From Microglena sp. YARC (lineage: Eukaryota > Chlorophyta > Chlorophyceae > Chlamydomonadales > Chlamydomonadaceae): a DNA stretch of 64,000 bases. The stretch is from contig CM039462.1 of assembly GCA_022414725.1 (NCBI GenBank), forward strand, positions 55,550,624 through 55,614,623, given 5' to 3'. Made by a program: the position numbers and the translations under genes. Shown one piece after another: positions 57,048 to 63,333 of this stretch (positions within the stretch are counted from its first letter, which is position 1; every line of letters begins with the position of its first letter). The notes under the pieces were generated by a model, which ran no database searches, had not been told where the DNA came from, and worked only from the letters and a program-made list of their open reading frames with translations.

Positions 57048-57191
57048 AGGACAGCAGCCCCGGGGGAGTTGACCCCTATGATACCCCTATGGAGAATTCA
57101 TTGTATTTCTTACTACATGTCCCCCGGACCCCCGGATGTGTAATAAGAAATTCATAGGTTCGAGGATATACGGGTAGCTTAAATTCAACGG
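57048..57191 (+). ncRNA. Candidate guide (omega-type) RNA region at the right end of the IS607 element
   Basis: TnpB-type systems encode their guide RNA scaffold between or across the tnpB end and the element's right end, with the guide taken from the flank. Here 57105-57151 can fold into a hairpin (ATTTCTTA at 57105 pairs with TAAGAAAT at 57144; TACA also pairs) capped by a repeated CCCCCGG loop. The flank supplying the guide would be GG followed by ATGAGATCGTCGTCAAGG. Existence and limits of the RNA are inference. Confidence 0.35.
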
Positions 57192-57237
57192 ATGAGATCG
57201 TCGTCAAGGAATAAAATTTGATTATATGTATATACAA

Positions 57238-57654
57238 ATGTCGGACACTACATACACCAATACTCATACAAGAAGTATTTGCAAAGATGGAGCTTCCCGT
57301 GTTTTGTACAAGAAGAAGTGTGGACGCGGACAGAACGGGTCAGTCACTTTATGTGTTAAAGTAAGGAAACCAGATGGAACGTTTGGTTACAGTAAGTTTG
57401 TACCACAAGAAGGTAACAAAATACAAAGAAGACAAAAAGGTGGCAGTGAAACCTTTATCGACGGAAAGATTACGCCTGAAAGATTAAGAGAGATTCAAGA
57501 TAGCACTCAACTAAAGCAGGAGAACTGGGAAACAGACGATCAACACCTGGAACGAATGAAACGTACACTTCCAAAATCTTGTTATATGACAACTATTCAG
57601 GACCCGATAAAGATGGTAGCTATGGTACAGAATATAAGGGAATACATGGCATAA
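57238..57654 (+). CDS. Small AT-rich gene, paralogue of 59488, function unknown
   Basis: A 138-residue frame from ATG 57238 (an ATG at 57226 is also in frame). Residues about 12-60 share RxICxDGxSRVLYKK, a Lys/Gly-rich stretch with GN, and NK..QKGG with the protein at 59488; the C-terminal halves differ. The region is much more AT-rich than the GC-rich fragments around it, and the junction with the GIY-YIG remnant is sharp at 57210. The shared domain is unknown to me. The KGG motif could be a processing site, but this is speculation. A virus-like element (polinton or virophage type) is a possible source. Confidence 0.6.
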   Translation: MSDTTYTNTHTRSICKDGASRVLYKKKCGRGQNGSVTLCVKVRKPDGTFGYSKFVPQEGNKIQRRQKGGSETFIDGKITPERLREIQDSTQLKQENWETDDQHLERMKRTLPKSCYMTTIQDPIKMVAMVQNIREYMA

Positions 57655-58024
57655 CGGCCAGGAATATTCATTCCTACTAGTGGCAATCACCTCGTGTACG
57701 GCACACCTTACGGTGTAACCTAATGGTGTAGCAACCCACGGGGCAGTGGAACACCAATACGATTTTGAATCAACAAATTGCAGGATGTTAACGAGAATAT
57801 CGTGGTTCTTTTTTAGATCACGGCTCTCCATCCTGCAGACTCCGTATCGTTCTTTTGTCGGTACTTTCGAGAGTGTCCATTGAAGGACCAGCCGCACTTA
57901 AGCGATCGCCTCTTCCCCAGTACCGTGGCCCAAAAGAACACGGGGTCTTTGTTGATGTGCAATGCACACCCACCTCAGTTCCGAGAACACTTGGATGAGA
58001 ACCCACCGTACCACATTAAACAAG
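57655..58024. other. Intergenic, no gene supported
   Basis: Contains a small hairpin GCACACC-TTAC-GGTGTAAC near 57700 and CCCACGGGGCAGTGGAA resembling the cassette hairpins. A 128-residue minus-strand frame overlapping the neighbouring gene has no recognisable domain. Confidence 0.4.
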
Positions 58025-58230
58025 TGGCGGAGCCCCTTTCACCTCTTCCCCCAGCGGAGCGACCGGGGGCGACCGGAGGGGAGCCCCCACAAAGGATTCC
58101 GCGAGGAACCGAGCGGGTGGGCGACCGGAGGGGAGCCCACAGTTCACATCAAGCATTAGACACTACTGTGTAACTAACTGTCAAGTCTTACACAATGTGT
58201 ATGTTGTTTGTAAAAGATTCACTTGTTTGT
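58025..58230. repeat. Interspersed repeat R, copy 2
   Basis: Collinear with 16043-16290 without the expanded CACACTA microsatellite; continues into GTGTATGTTGTTTGTAAAAG. Confidence 0.85.
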
Positions 58231-58507
58231 AACACTTGGGCTTATTATCACTGTAACGCTTGGGCTTCTTTCTCACTGAAAGTCATCGGAGTGCACTGTA
58301 ACGCTTGAGCTTATCACTGGAACACTTGGGCGTTCCGAGGTGTCGTCTCAAGCAGACTAACTTCTTGAGTATGAAAGAGGAATCGAGGGACACACGGAGG
58401 GGGCAGGGGAATTGAGTTGCGGACTCAGTCGCACCGAAAATAAACTTGTACGGAGAACAGTAATTGAGGGGATGATATGATATGATTTCATCAGAATGGT
58501 TGGGCTT
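58231..58507. repeat. Degraded upstream cassette
   Basis: Two rounds of GTAACGCTTGGGCTTC / GGAACACTTGGGCGTTCC, a damaged TCAAGCAGACTAACTTCTTGA hairpin (58348-58368), GAGTATGAAAGAGGAATCG and GGGGAATTGAGTTGCGGACTC. No GTGTAAAC box follows; the mariner-like terminal repeat starts at 58508. Confidence 0.6.
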
Positions 58508-58539
58508 TACAGTTGTTCTCAAATAAAGTGGGACACACC
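58508..58539 (+). repeat. Mariner-like terminal inverted repeat, left
   Basis: Begins TACAGT and contains TTCTCAAATAAAGTGGGACA. Its reverse complement lies at 62435-62465 (about 28 of 31 positions match). Both begin or end with TA, the target duplication of Tc1/mariner elements. Confidence 0.5.
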
Positions 58540-58555
58540 TTCAAATCAATCATCC

Positions 58556-58730
58556 AGACTGCAGGTCAAGCTGCTGCAGCTGTCGCGCACACGCAGTACA
58601 TGAACATAATCATGGACCACGCCTGATACCAGCAGACATATGTGTACGAACGGGACCGCCGCTGGGAGAAGACGGACCTGCAAGACTCGCTGCTGCCGGT
58701 GCTCAGGCAAATCGTGCAGAGAATCCACCT
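58556..58730 (+). pseudogene. Fragment of the C2H2/HFNP-domain gene
   Basis: Matches about 51068-51240: CAGTACATGAACATAATCATGGACC, CAGCAGACATATGTGTACG, GACCTGCAAGACTCGCTGC. A TGA interrupts it at the DPDCYRQ position. It ends at a sharp junction with AT-rich sequence. Confidence 0.8.
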
Positions 58731-58995
58731 ACTTTAGATGCTTTGCCACGACCTTTTTTTTCGACTCAGTACTACCTCCTACTTTTTGATATGACTTTTT
58801 GTTCGCACCACCAGTTTGATTTGCGTTAGCTAATGCATCATCTATACGTTTTGTTTCTGTTGCAGTTTGATTTGCCTTCCTTTTGTCTCCTAGCTCTTGC
58901 AATTTGTTCAAATTGTTGGCTAATTCTATATTATCACGTTCTTTACGTTCTGTTTCTGGTTTTTTTGAAATAAACTCAAACATTTCATTATACAA
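58729..58995 (-). CDS. Small charged protein of unknown function, AT-rich island
   Basis: An 88-residue frame read from 58995. The N-terminal 40 residues are Glu/Lys-rich and helical (KKPETERKERDNIELANNLNKLQEL). The C-terminal third is basic with two Gly-Gly motifs (NQTGGANKKSYQKVGG) and ends KKKVVAKHLK. The composition is like a nucleic-acid-binding or virion core protein, but no family was recognised. Base composition matches the AT-rich genes at 57238 and 59488, and the Lys-Gly-Gly theme recurs in all three. Confidence 0.45.
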   Translation of the reverse strand: MYNEMFEFISKKPETERKERDNIELANNLNKLQELGDKRKANQTATETKRIDDALANANQTGGANKKSYQKVGGSTESKKKVVAKHLK

Positions 58996-59018
58996 AGATG
59001 AAAAAAATCAACGCATCT

Positions 59019-59080
59019 GAAGAGGAGAATAAGGGTTTAGTTAAAGAGAATACCCTTTAACGAACATTATTCTCCTCTTC
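59019..59080. promoter_or_regulatory. 14-bp inverted repeat between divergent units
   Basis: GAAGAGGAGAATAA (59019-59032) and TTATTCTCCTCTTC (59067-59080) pair perfectly around 34 nt that include AAGGGT..ACCCTT. It lies upstream of the minus-strand small gene and of the D5 fragment. Only the right arm is present before the D5 copy at 53446. Confidence 0.5.
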
Positions 59081-59168
59081 ACAGCCAGCAAGACACATAC
59101 ATACATTTTATGATTGTTCGGTCATGTTCCTACACATTGAGGAGGACGTCCGCGCGTGCAACGGGAGC
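59050..59168 (+). pseudogene. 5' flank and first codons of D5 copy 2 (third copy)
   Basis: Copies 53376-53490: the upstream stretch, ATG and EDVRACNGS, then breaks off into other sequence. It shares the same 5' truncation point as copy 2, so the truncated form was itself duplicated. Confidence 0.8.
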
Positions 59169-59233
59169 CTTTCTGGAGATGGCCGTTGTCTTCGCATGCA
59201 AACGGCGGAAACATGTCCTCGTCTCCAAAAGAC

Positions 59234-59285
59234 GTCTTTTCAGAGGTGTTCATGTGAACACGTTTGAAATAGGGATTGATGTGAG
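59234..59285. repeat. Solitary relic of the 112-bp satellite
   Basis: GTCTTTTCAGAGGTGTTCATGTGAACACGTTT.. to GATGTGAG, one base different from the array consensus (TTTGAAATAGG for TTTAAAATAGG), 8.8 kb beyond the array. Flanked by the CATCGGGG..GGCAATCCCCAT motif that also occurs at 11987-12009. Confidence 0.9.
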
Positions 59286-59304
59286 ACATCGGGGTCTGGG
59301 CAAT

Positions 59305-59452
59305 CCCCATCTTTGCCGTTGTTGAGCAAGAGAAGGTTGCAACAGGAGCGAACGTCTTGAGGCGCAATACCCCACGTTCAGTGGAGGTACTTGCATCTAT
59401 TCTGTGCCCTGATCTGCAGCGACCCTTTCGTGGCGTGCCGTTGCACCCCGAG
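59305..59452 (+). pseudogene. GIY-YIG family, middle fragment (copy E)
   Basis: Matches copy A from CATCTTTGCCGTTGTTGAGC to GTGCCGTTGCACCCCGA. The charged linker is deleted, and TTGCAACA flanked by GG on both sides (59335-59346) is inserted; this octamer equals the first 8 bp of the IS607 left end. Confidence 0.8.
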
Positions 59453-59487
59453 TGAAAACTTTTTATATATAATATATATATATTTCA

Positions 59488-59892
59488 ATGATAAAGACGT
59501 CGAGAAACGGAATTTGCGATGATGGGAAATCCCGAGTATTGTACAAGGATGATGATGTGAAAAGTAAAACTGTTGGCCTATTTTTTGTTAAAAAGAAGAA
59601 CAAAACAGGGAATATGAAACTAGTACTTTATAAGCCATTGGACAATAAACGGGCTGCAAATAAACAAAAAGGTGGGGCTTTTGAAACAAAAACAACTAGT
59701 AGTGTAATTGTACAGAACTCAACCGAATTTAATGCCTGTATTAAGTATATAGAAAATGGTAGTGGTTGGGGTGATTTTAAGATTGTTAAAATGGGCCAAG
59801 ACATGAAATATTTCGGTAATCGATTTCAGAATTTGGTAGATCACATTAATAGCCAAACCGAATACCCGTACCATATAATGAGTGGGTATTAA
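59488..59892 (+). CDS. Small AT-rich gene, paralogue of 57238, function unknown
   Basis: A 134-residue frame from ATG 59488, preceded by an ATATATATATTT tract that could serve as promoter. The N-terminus (RNGICDDGKSRVLYKDDD) and the NKRAANKQKGG stretch align with the protein at 57238. The C-terminal half (NSTEFNACIKYIENGSGWGDFKIVKMGQDMKYFG) is unrelated to that protein's. Two proteins with a common N-terminal domain and different tails suggest a modular family. The upstream junction with GIY-YIG fragment E is sharp at about 59453. Confidence 0.6.
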   Translation: MIKTSRNGICDDGKSRVLYKDDDVKSKTVGLFFVKKKNKTGNMKLVLYKPLDNKRAANKQKGGAFETKTTSSVIVQNSTEFNACIKYIENGSGWGDFKIVKMGQDMKYFGNRFQNLVDHINSQTEYPYHIMSGY

Positions 59893-60040
59893 CAATCAGT
59901 CATCCTACAAGTAGGGCTGACAATTGCCAATGAATTCGTCAATTCAAACATAAGTGCTTGACATGACAGTAACATTACAATCAAGAACAACCTATGAATT
60001 TGACAAGGAAAGTACTTCACAAAAAACAAACTCACTAGGG
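59893..60040. other. AT-rich spacer
   Basis: No independent gene; an open frame from 59954 runs through it into the conserved fragment that follows, giving a 73-residue chimeric frame ending at 60175. Confidence 0.4.
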
Positions 60041-60175
60041 GTTGTCGGTCGTGTTCGAAGGAAGAGAGAGGAGAACAAAACAAAAGGAAATTATGCAGTT
60101 TCGGGGATCGTCGGGCCTTTTATCATGTCCGGCGATCGATTGTACCGCCGCAAGCACTACACAGGATTTGGGTGA
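60041..60175 (+). other. Conserved coding-like fragment, shared with 12100-12228
   Basis: Reads RRKREENKTKGNYAVSGIVG and PFIMSGDRLYRRKHYTGFG then TGA. See the copy at 12100; most differences between the two are compatible with coding (for example Ser/Thr, Lys/Gln). Confidence 0.4.
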
Positions 60176-60251
60176 GGGGGCTTACGTTTTTTAGAGGAAA
60201 GGACGGCGGAATCTGTGTCGAGTCGAGTCGAGTCGAGTCGAGTCACACACG

Positions 60252-60545
60252 TTTAACCACTGTTCAGCCAGGCCTCGTGTGGCGTTCGCGACGGGTGGGA
60301 CCTCCGCAAGGTGTCCAAGGCGGTTAAGATGATCTTGAACGCCGTGGGTCTGGATATGGTGAGCGAGACCACGCGCGCGCAGGTCAAGGGCAAGTGCACC
60401 AAGGAGGAGAGGAACTACCGCCTGTGCCCGGAGAGTGTCTCCCGGATGCTGGAGCTCTTGAAACTTCGTCTTCTGCGCACGGACCTCACGCCGCCGCCGC
60501 TGCCCTTTCTGGCCACGAGCTGTCCATATACAGCCATAGTCCATC
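60252..60545 (+). pseudogene. GIY-YIG family, C-terminal fragment (copy F)
   Basis: Runs from CTGTTCAGCCAGGCCTCGTG to CATATACAGCCATAG. It shares TCTCCCGGATGCTGGAGC and GAGACCACGCGCGCGCAGG with the fold-back tail of copy B, showing that the B tail came from an F-like sequence. It is followed by repeat R, as copy B is. Confidence 0.85.
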
Positions 60546-60572
60546 GGCAAACAACGGATTGTATTCAACAAG

Positions 60573-60722
60573 CGGCGGAGCCCCTTTCACCTCTTCCCCC
60601 AAGCGGAGCGACCGGGGGCGACCGGAGGGGAGCCCACAGTTCACATCAAGCATTAGACACACTACTGTGTAACTAACTGTCAAGTCTTACACAATGTGTA
60701 TGTTGTTTGTAAAAGATTCACT
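60573..60722. repeat. Interspersed repeat R, copy 3
   Basis: Shorter version of 16043-16290, with the central CCCCCACAAAGGA segment deleted. Confidence 0.85.
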
Positions 60723-60734
60723 GTAACACTTGGG

Positions 60735-61069
60735 TTTATTATCTCTGTAACGCTTGAGCTTCTTTCTCACTGGAACGCTTGGGCGTTTCCGATGTGTCGT
60801 CTCAAGCAGACTTCTGCTTGACAACTATGTCGGGAGTATGAAAGAGGAATCGCGGGACACACGGCGGCACCTGTCGAGTCGAGTCACAGAGCGACCGACC
60901 TCTCGCATCAGGCGGCACCTGTCAAGTCATCATACACGTACATACGCAAACGGCGGAAAACTGTCGCATCCACACCGTCCGTCCGTTCGTCCATTCATGA
61001 CACACGGATGCGGTGGCGGATTCTCGTCCCTCATCGTCTCGTATCTTAGTCCTCGAATTAAGTGTAAAC
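60735..61069. repeat. Interspersed upstream cassette, copy before the caspase-like gene
   Basis: Contains the perfect hairpin TCAAGCAGACTTCTGCTTGA (60802-60821), GTATGAAAGAGGAATCGCGG, a short GAGTC block, ACGCAAACGGCGG, CGCATCCACACCGTCCGTCC, CATGACACACGGATGCGG and GTGTAAAC (61062-61069); collinear with 18055-18350. Confidence 0.85.
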
Positions 61070-61727
61070 GAGCATTCTTCAGTGTAAATGCCGCCAGTTA
61101 GGGCCGGGTTTTAGTTTTGAAACACTGGAGGGCGAGGTGTTGTCCAGCGCTGTATTGGACCACCTGAAGTGGTTGTTGTCCCACGAAACAGAGGTGGCTG
61201 TGTTGTTGTTCTGCGGCCATGGCATGTGGCAGGGGTCGCCGCAGCACGGTAGTCTAGTGTGTTCATTCAAGCAGCTGGTCACAGCTGAGGCAATTGAGTG
61301 CGTGGCGGCGAAGTTCAAAGGCACATTTGTGAGGTTGCTGAACATGTGCGAGGCCGAGGGGGAGTCTATGTGGCAGGATGGGCAAGGTACCAGGGACGCA
61401 GTAAGGCTGCGAGGTGCTCAGATGCAAGGGGGGGCAGGCGCGCCAAGCACCTACTACTGCATGACAGTGGCAGCCACGCAGCAGTTTGGCAAGACCACTG
61501 GTAACAGCCGGGGCAGCAAGTTCGGTGTTGCACTGGGGCGCATGTTTGATCAGGAGGTGCTGGTGACGTACGATGGGTTCGAGACGGCATTGGACAAGTA
61601 TTGGAGTGGGGCGCAAGTACGGATGACGCACGCTTTCCGGGGTGTGTTCGGGACGCCCGCTTCCCCGGTGGGTTCTTGTTGCATCACTAATGATGATGCG
61701 GGTTCTGAGTCTGAGGTGGAGTTCTGA
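61068..61727 (+). pseudogene. Caspase-like (peptidase C14) domain gene, 5'-truncated
   Basis: The frame is open from 61068 to TGA 61725-61727 but has no in-frame ATG before the domain. The sequence FETLEGEVLSSAVLDHLKWLL leads into VAVLLFCGHG, the His motif of caspase/metacaspase folds, and FVRLLNMCEAEG, which places the catalytic Cys where families have DxCHSG. A C-terminal acidic tail (NDDAGSESEVEF) follows. The start is fused to the shared upstream cassette at about 61080-61090, so the first strands of the p20-like domain are gone. Metacaspase-like genes are known in algae and some giant viruses. The repeated GAGTCTGAGGTGG at the end is a small duplication. Confidence 0.6.
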
Positions 61728-61747
61728 GTCTGAGGTGCCTGGGGAAG

Positions 61748-61797
61748 GGTTGCAACAGTTGACTCGTTTTCTTTCCGAAAATAAGTAAACCTAACAG
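61748..61797 (+). mobile_element. Solitary IS607 left end
   Basis: GG followed by 48 bp identical but for one base to the left end at 55134-55183 (TTGCAACAGTTGACTCG to AGTAAACCTAACAG). What follows differs, and no right end was found, so this is the remnant of a second insertion or an internally deleted derivative. Confidence 0.8.
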
Positions 61798-62125
61798 AGT
61801 GGGGAGTGAAGTGACGTCCACTTTCTTGGATACCCCATCAACGTCTCTACCCACTCTGGGTTTAATGTACCCGGATGATAGATGCAGGCAGGAAGGGAGG
61901 TTGTTGTCAGTTGTGCAGGGGAGGGACAGCAAGACGCCGCCGTCAGGAGAACAAGAGACACGCACGCACGCACGCATGGAACACACACGCACGCAAACGG
62001 ACCGCATGCAAATTCACAGGGTTTTAGGTACATACAGGCATGACCAAATGTCTCGTCTCTAAGAAATATATGTATAAAAAAAAGAGGTTTTACTAACTAA
62101 ACTAACTAACTGACTGACTGAATGA
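61798..62125. other. Intergenic, no gene supported
   Basis: Contains (ACGC)n near 61961-61978, ACGCAAACGG, GTTTTAGGTACATACAGGCA and CTAAGAAAT, collinear with about 63660-63785 downstream of the gene at the right edge, i.e. a duplicated 3' flank on the minus strand. Confidence 0.45.
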
Positions 62126-62245
62126 CTAAAGCTGGCTGAGGGACGGGGAGCAAAGCTCAATTGAGAGATCTATAGCAGCGCGCTTCTTAGCGAGGTAAGA
62201 CTCACGCTGGGAGGGCCTCTTTGCCACTTTGCCACCACATGAAGT
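62126..62245 (-). pseudogene. C-terminal fragment of the gene at the right edge
   Basis: Read on the minus strand it gives RPSQRESYLAKKRAAIDLSI and ELCSPSLSQL then stop, against TPSKREAYLAKKLAAIELSI and ELHSLSLSQQL in the gene at 63827-64000. Homology fades upstream of about 62230. A GTGTAAAC box (62277-62284) lies close by on the plus strand. Confidence 0.7.
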
Positions 62246-62671
62246 CCCATGCTGCGTGATGTCATCCCAAAAACGAGTGTAAACAACTTTTTCCAAAAAC
62301 ACGAGCGTATTATTAATTCACGGTCTCCCTCTTTCTTCATGGCGAGTCAGTAGCAGAATCACTGTACACACCACCACCCAGTGACAACACCCCAACGTTG
62401 CCAAAAAGCAACGATCTGCAAGTTCGATTATAAAGGGTGTCCCACTTTATTTGAGAATGACTGTATAGAATGACAGATTACGCTTCGGACATCACTGTGT
62501 CGGGTACGTCCGACTTGATTTGCACTGGGGTCTAAGATGTTCATCTTGATACAATTGAAAAGCAAAAAACATTGGAATTGGCCCGACTCATGAGAGGCCT
62601 CGTGCCTGAATGGGGTAGTGATTACATCGAACGATACATTCCTAACGAGCTCCAGTGCTAGTTGCACAACA
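62246..62671. other. Intergenic with mariner-like right terminal repeat
   Basis: Includes ACGAGTGTAAACAACTTT (as at 4071 and 19907) and the right terminal repeat at 62435. No gene is supported; a 79-residue minus-strand frame here has no recognisable domain. Confidence 0.4.
62435..62465 (-). repeat. Mariner-like terminal inverted repeat, right
   Basis: GGGTGTCCCACTTTATTTG.. ending ACTGTA, reverse complement of 58508-58539. The two ends are 3.96 kb apart and face each other as the ends of one element would; no transposase gene lies between them. Confidence 0.5.
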
Positions 62672-62710
62672 ACATTACATTACATTACATTACATTACAT
62701 TACATTACAT
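62672..62710. repeat. (ACATT)7 microsatellite
   Basis: Seven to eight clean 5-bp units. Confidence 0.95.
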
Positions 62711-62965
62711 GTTAAAGTCTACTTGACACCGCGAGGGTGTATGAGACTCTGTGCTTTAAACAAAAAGAAAAAGCACCCACAAAGCAAAAAACCCCATTAC
62801 ATCAGGGGTGTGTCGAGGACAAACAAACCAAACTCCCAACCACCGTTTTGGTGGCGTAGGTATTAAACCCCTTAGAGCAGGACCCAGATCTCAACCACTT
62901 ACAGTGGCGGAGGTAAGAAGCTAACAAATGAGAAGTCTCAAGAACAAAAAAAAAGGGATAATAAA
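62711..62965. other. Intergenic, no gene seen
   Basis: Contains GTTTTGGTGGCGTAGGTATTAAACCCC and A-tracts. The context (3' flank of the LINE-like fragment on the minus strand) suggests it could be retrotransposon 3' sequence; nothing decisive is visible. Confidence 0.3.
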
Positions 62966-63333
62966 TTACGGTGCCACTAAGCAGTCCAGGGCTTCCTGTC
63001 TTGCTCTTCTACAAGTAGAAAGATAGTCGGCTAGGTTGCTCCAAAAAGACTTAGTGCCATTTCCATTCATAAAGGTTCTGAATGTGGAATCGCAGAATTC
63101 CACATTCCATACGGTTAAGTCGGTATCCTCATGGACATGCCTATAAATATCTGTAAACAGATTCTGGTAGCGGAGGCGAATATCATTATAAAAAGGGCAC
63201 TCAAACATATGCATTTCATCCTCAGACAAGAGAACATGGATGGATGAAGATGGATTCTGGTGGGGATTTGACAAAGTCTGTGCTAGGAAGTATAAGCAGA
63301 CTAACGTCATTATTCTTGCTACGAAGCATCACG
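62966..63333 (-). pseudogene. Probable LINE reverse-transcriptase C-terminal relic
   Basis: The open minus-strand frame (about 120 residues, first ATG 63310) has the layout seen after the reverse-transcriptase domain of non-LTR elements: LLSEDEMHMFECPFYNDIRLRYQNLF (E-x-H..CP.Y..IR), then W..F and LADYLSTCRRARQEAL. The Cys residues of the usual zinc knuckle are only partly present. An in-frame TGA near 63334 and the absence of the catalytic FADD region mean only the end of the ORF remains. 5' truncation is usual for LINE copies. Confidence 0.5.

Larger units (their letters stand above)
55134..57191 (+). mobile_element. IS607-type element with serine recombinase and TnpB/Fanzor-like nuclease
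   Basis: The boundaries follow from comparison with the uninterrupted paralogues: the left end is TTGCAACAGTTGACTCG at 55136, the right end is TAGCTTAAATTCAAC at 57189, and GG is present at each junction (55134-55135 and 57190-57191) where the empty site has a single GG. IS607-family recombinases are known to use a GG core and to lack inverted repeats and longer target duplications, as seen here. The element is 2,056 bp including one GG and carries tnpA and tnpB in the same orientation with overlapping frames. A hairpin near the right end may belong to its guide RNA. A 48-bp copy of the left end lies alone at 61750-61797. Confidence 0.85.
55075..57209 (+). pseudogene. GIY-YIG copy D, interrupted by an IS607-type element
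   Basis: The first 61 bp (ATG 55075 to AAGG 55135) match the start of copies A and B. The next 20 bp of the gene (GG + ATGAGATCGTCGTCAAGG) appear 2 kb further on at 57190-57209, directly after the element's right end. After that the gene stops and AT-rich unrelated sequence begins. The empty site is preserved in copies A (13668) and B (14816), which fixes the insertion point between codons for QK and DE. Confidence 0.85.

Noticed and set aside
57511..57897. 128-residue minus-strand ORF
   Set aside because: Overlaps the better supported gene at 57238-57654 and has no recognisable domain.
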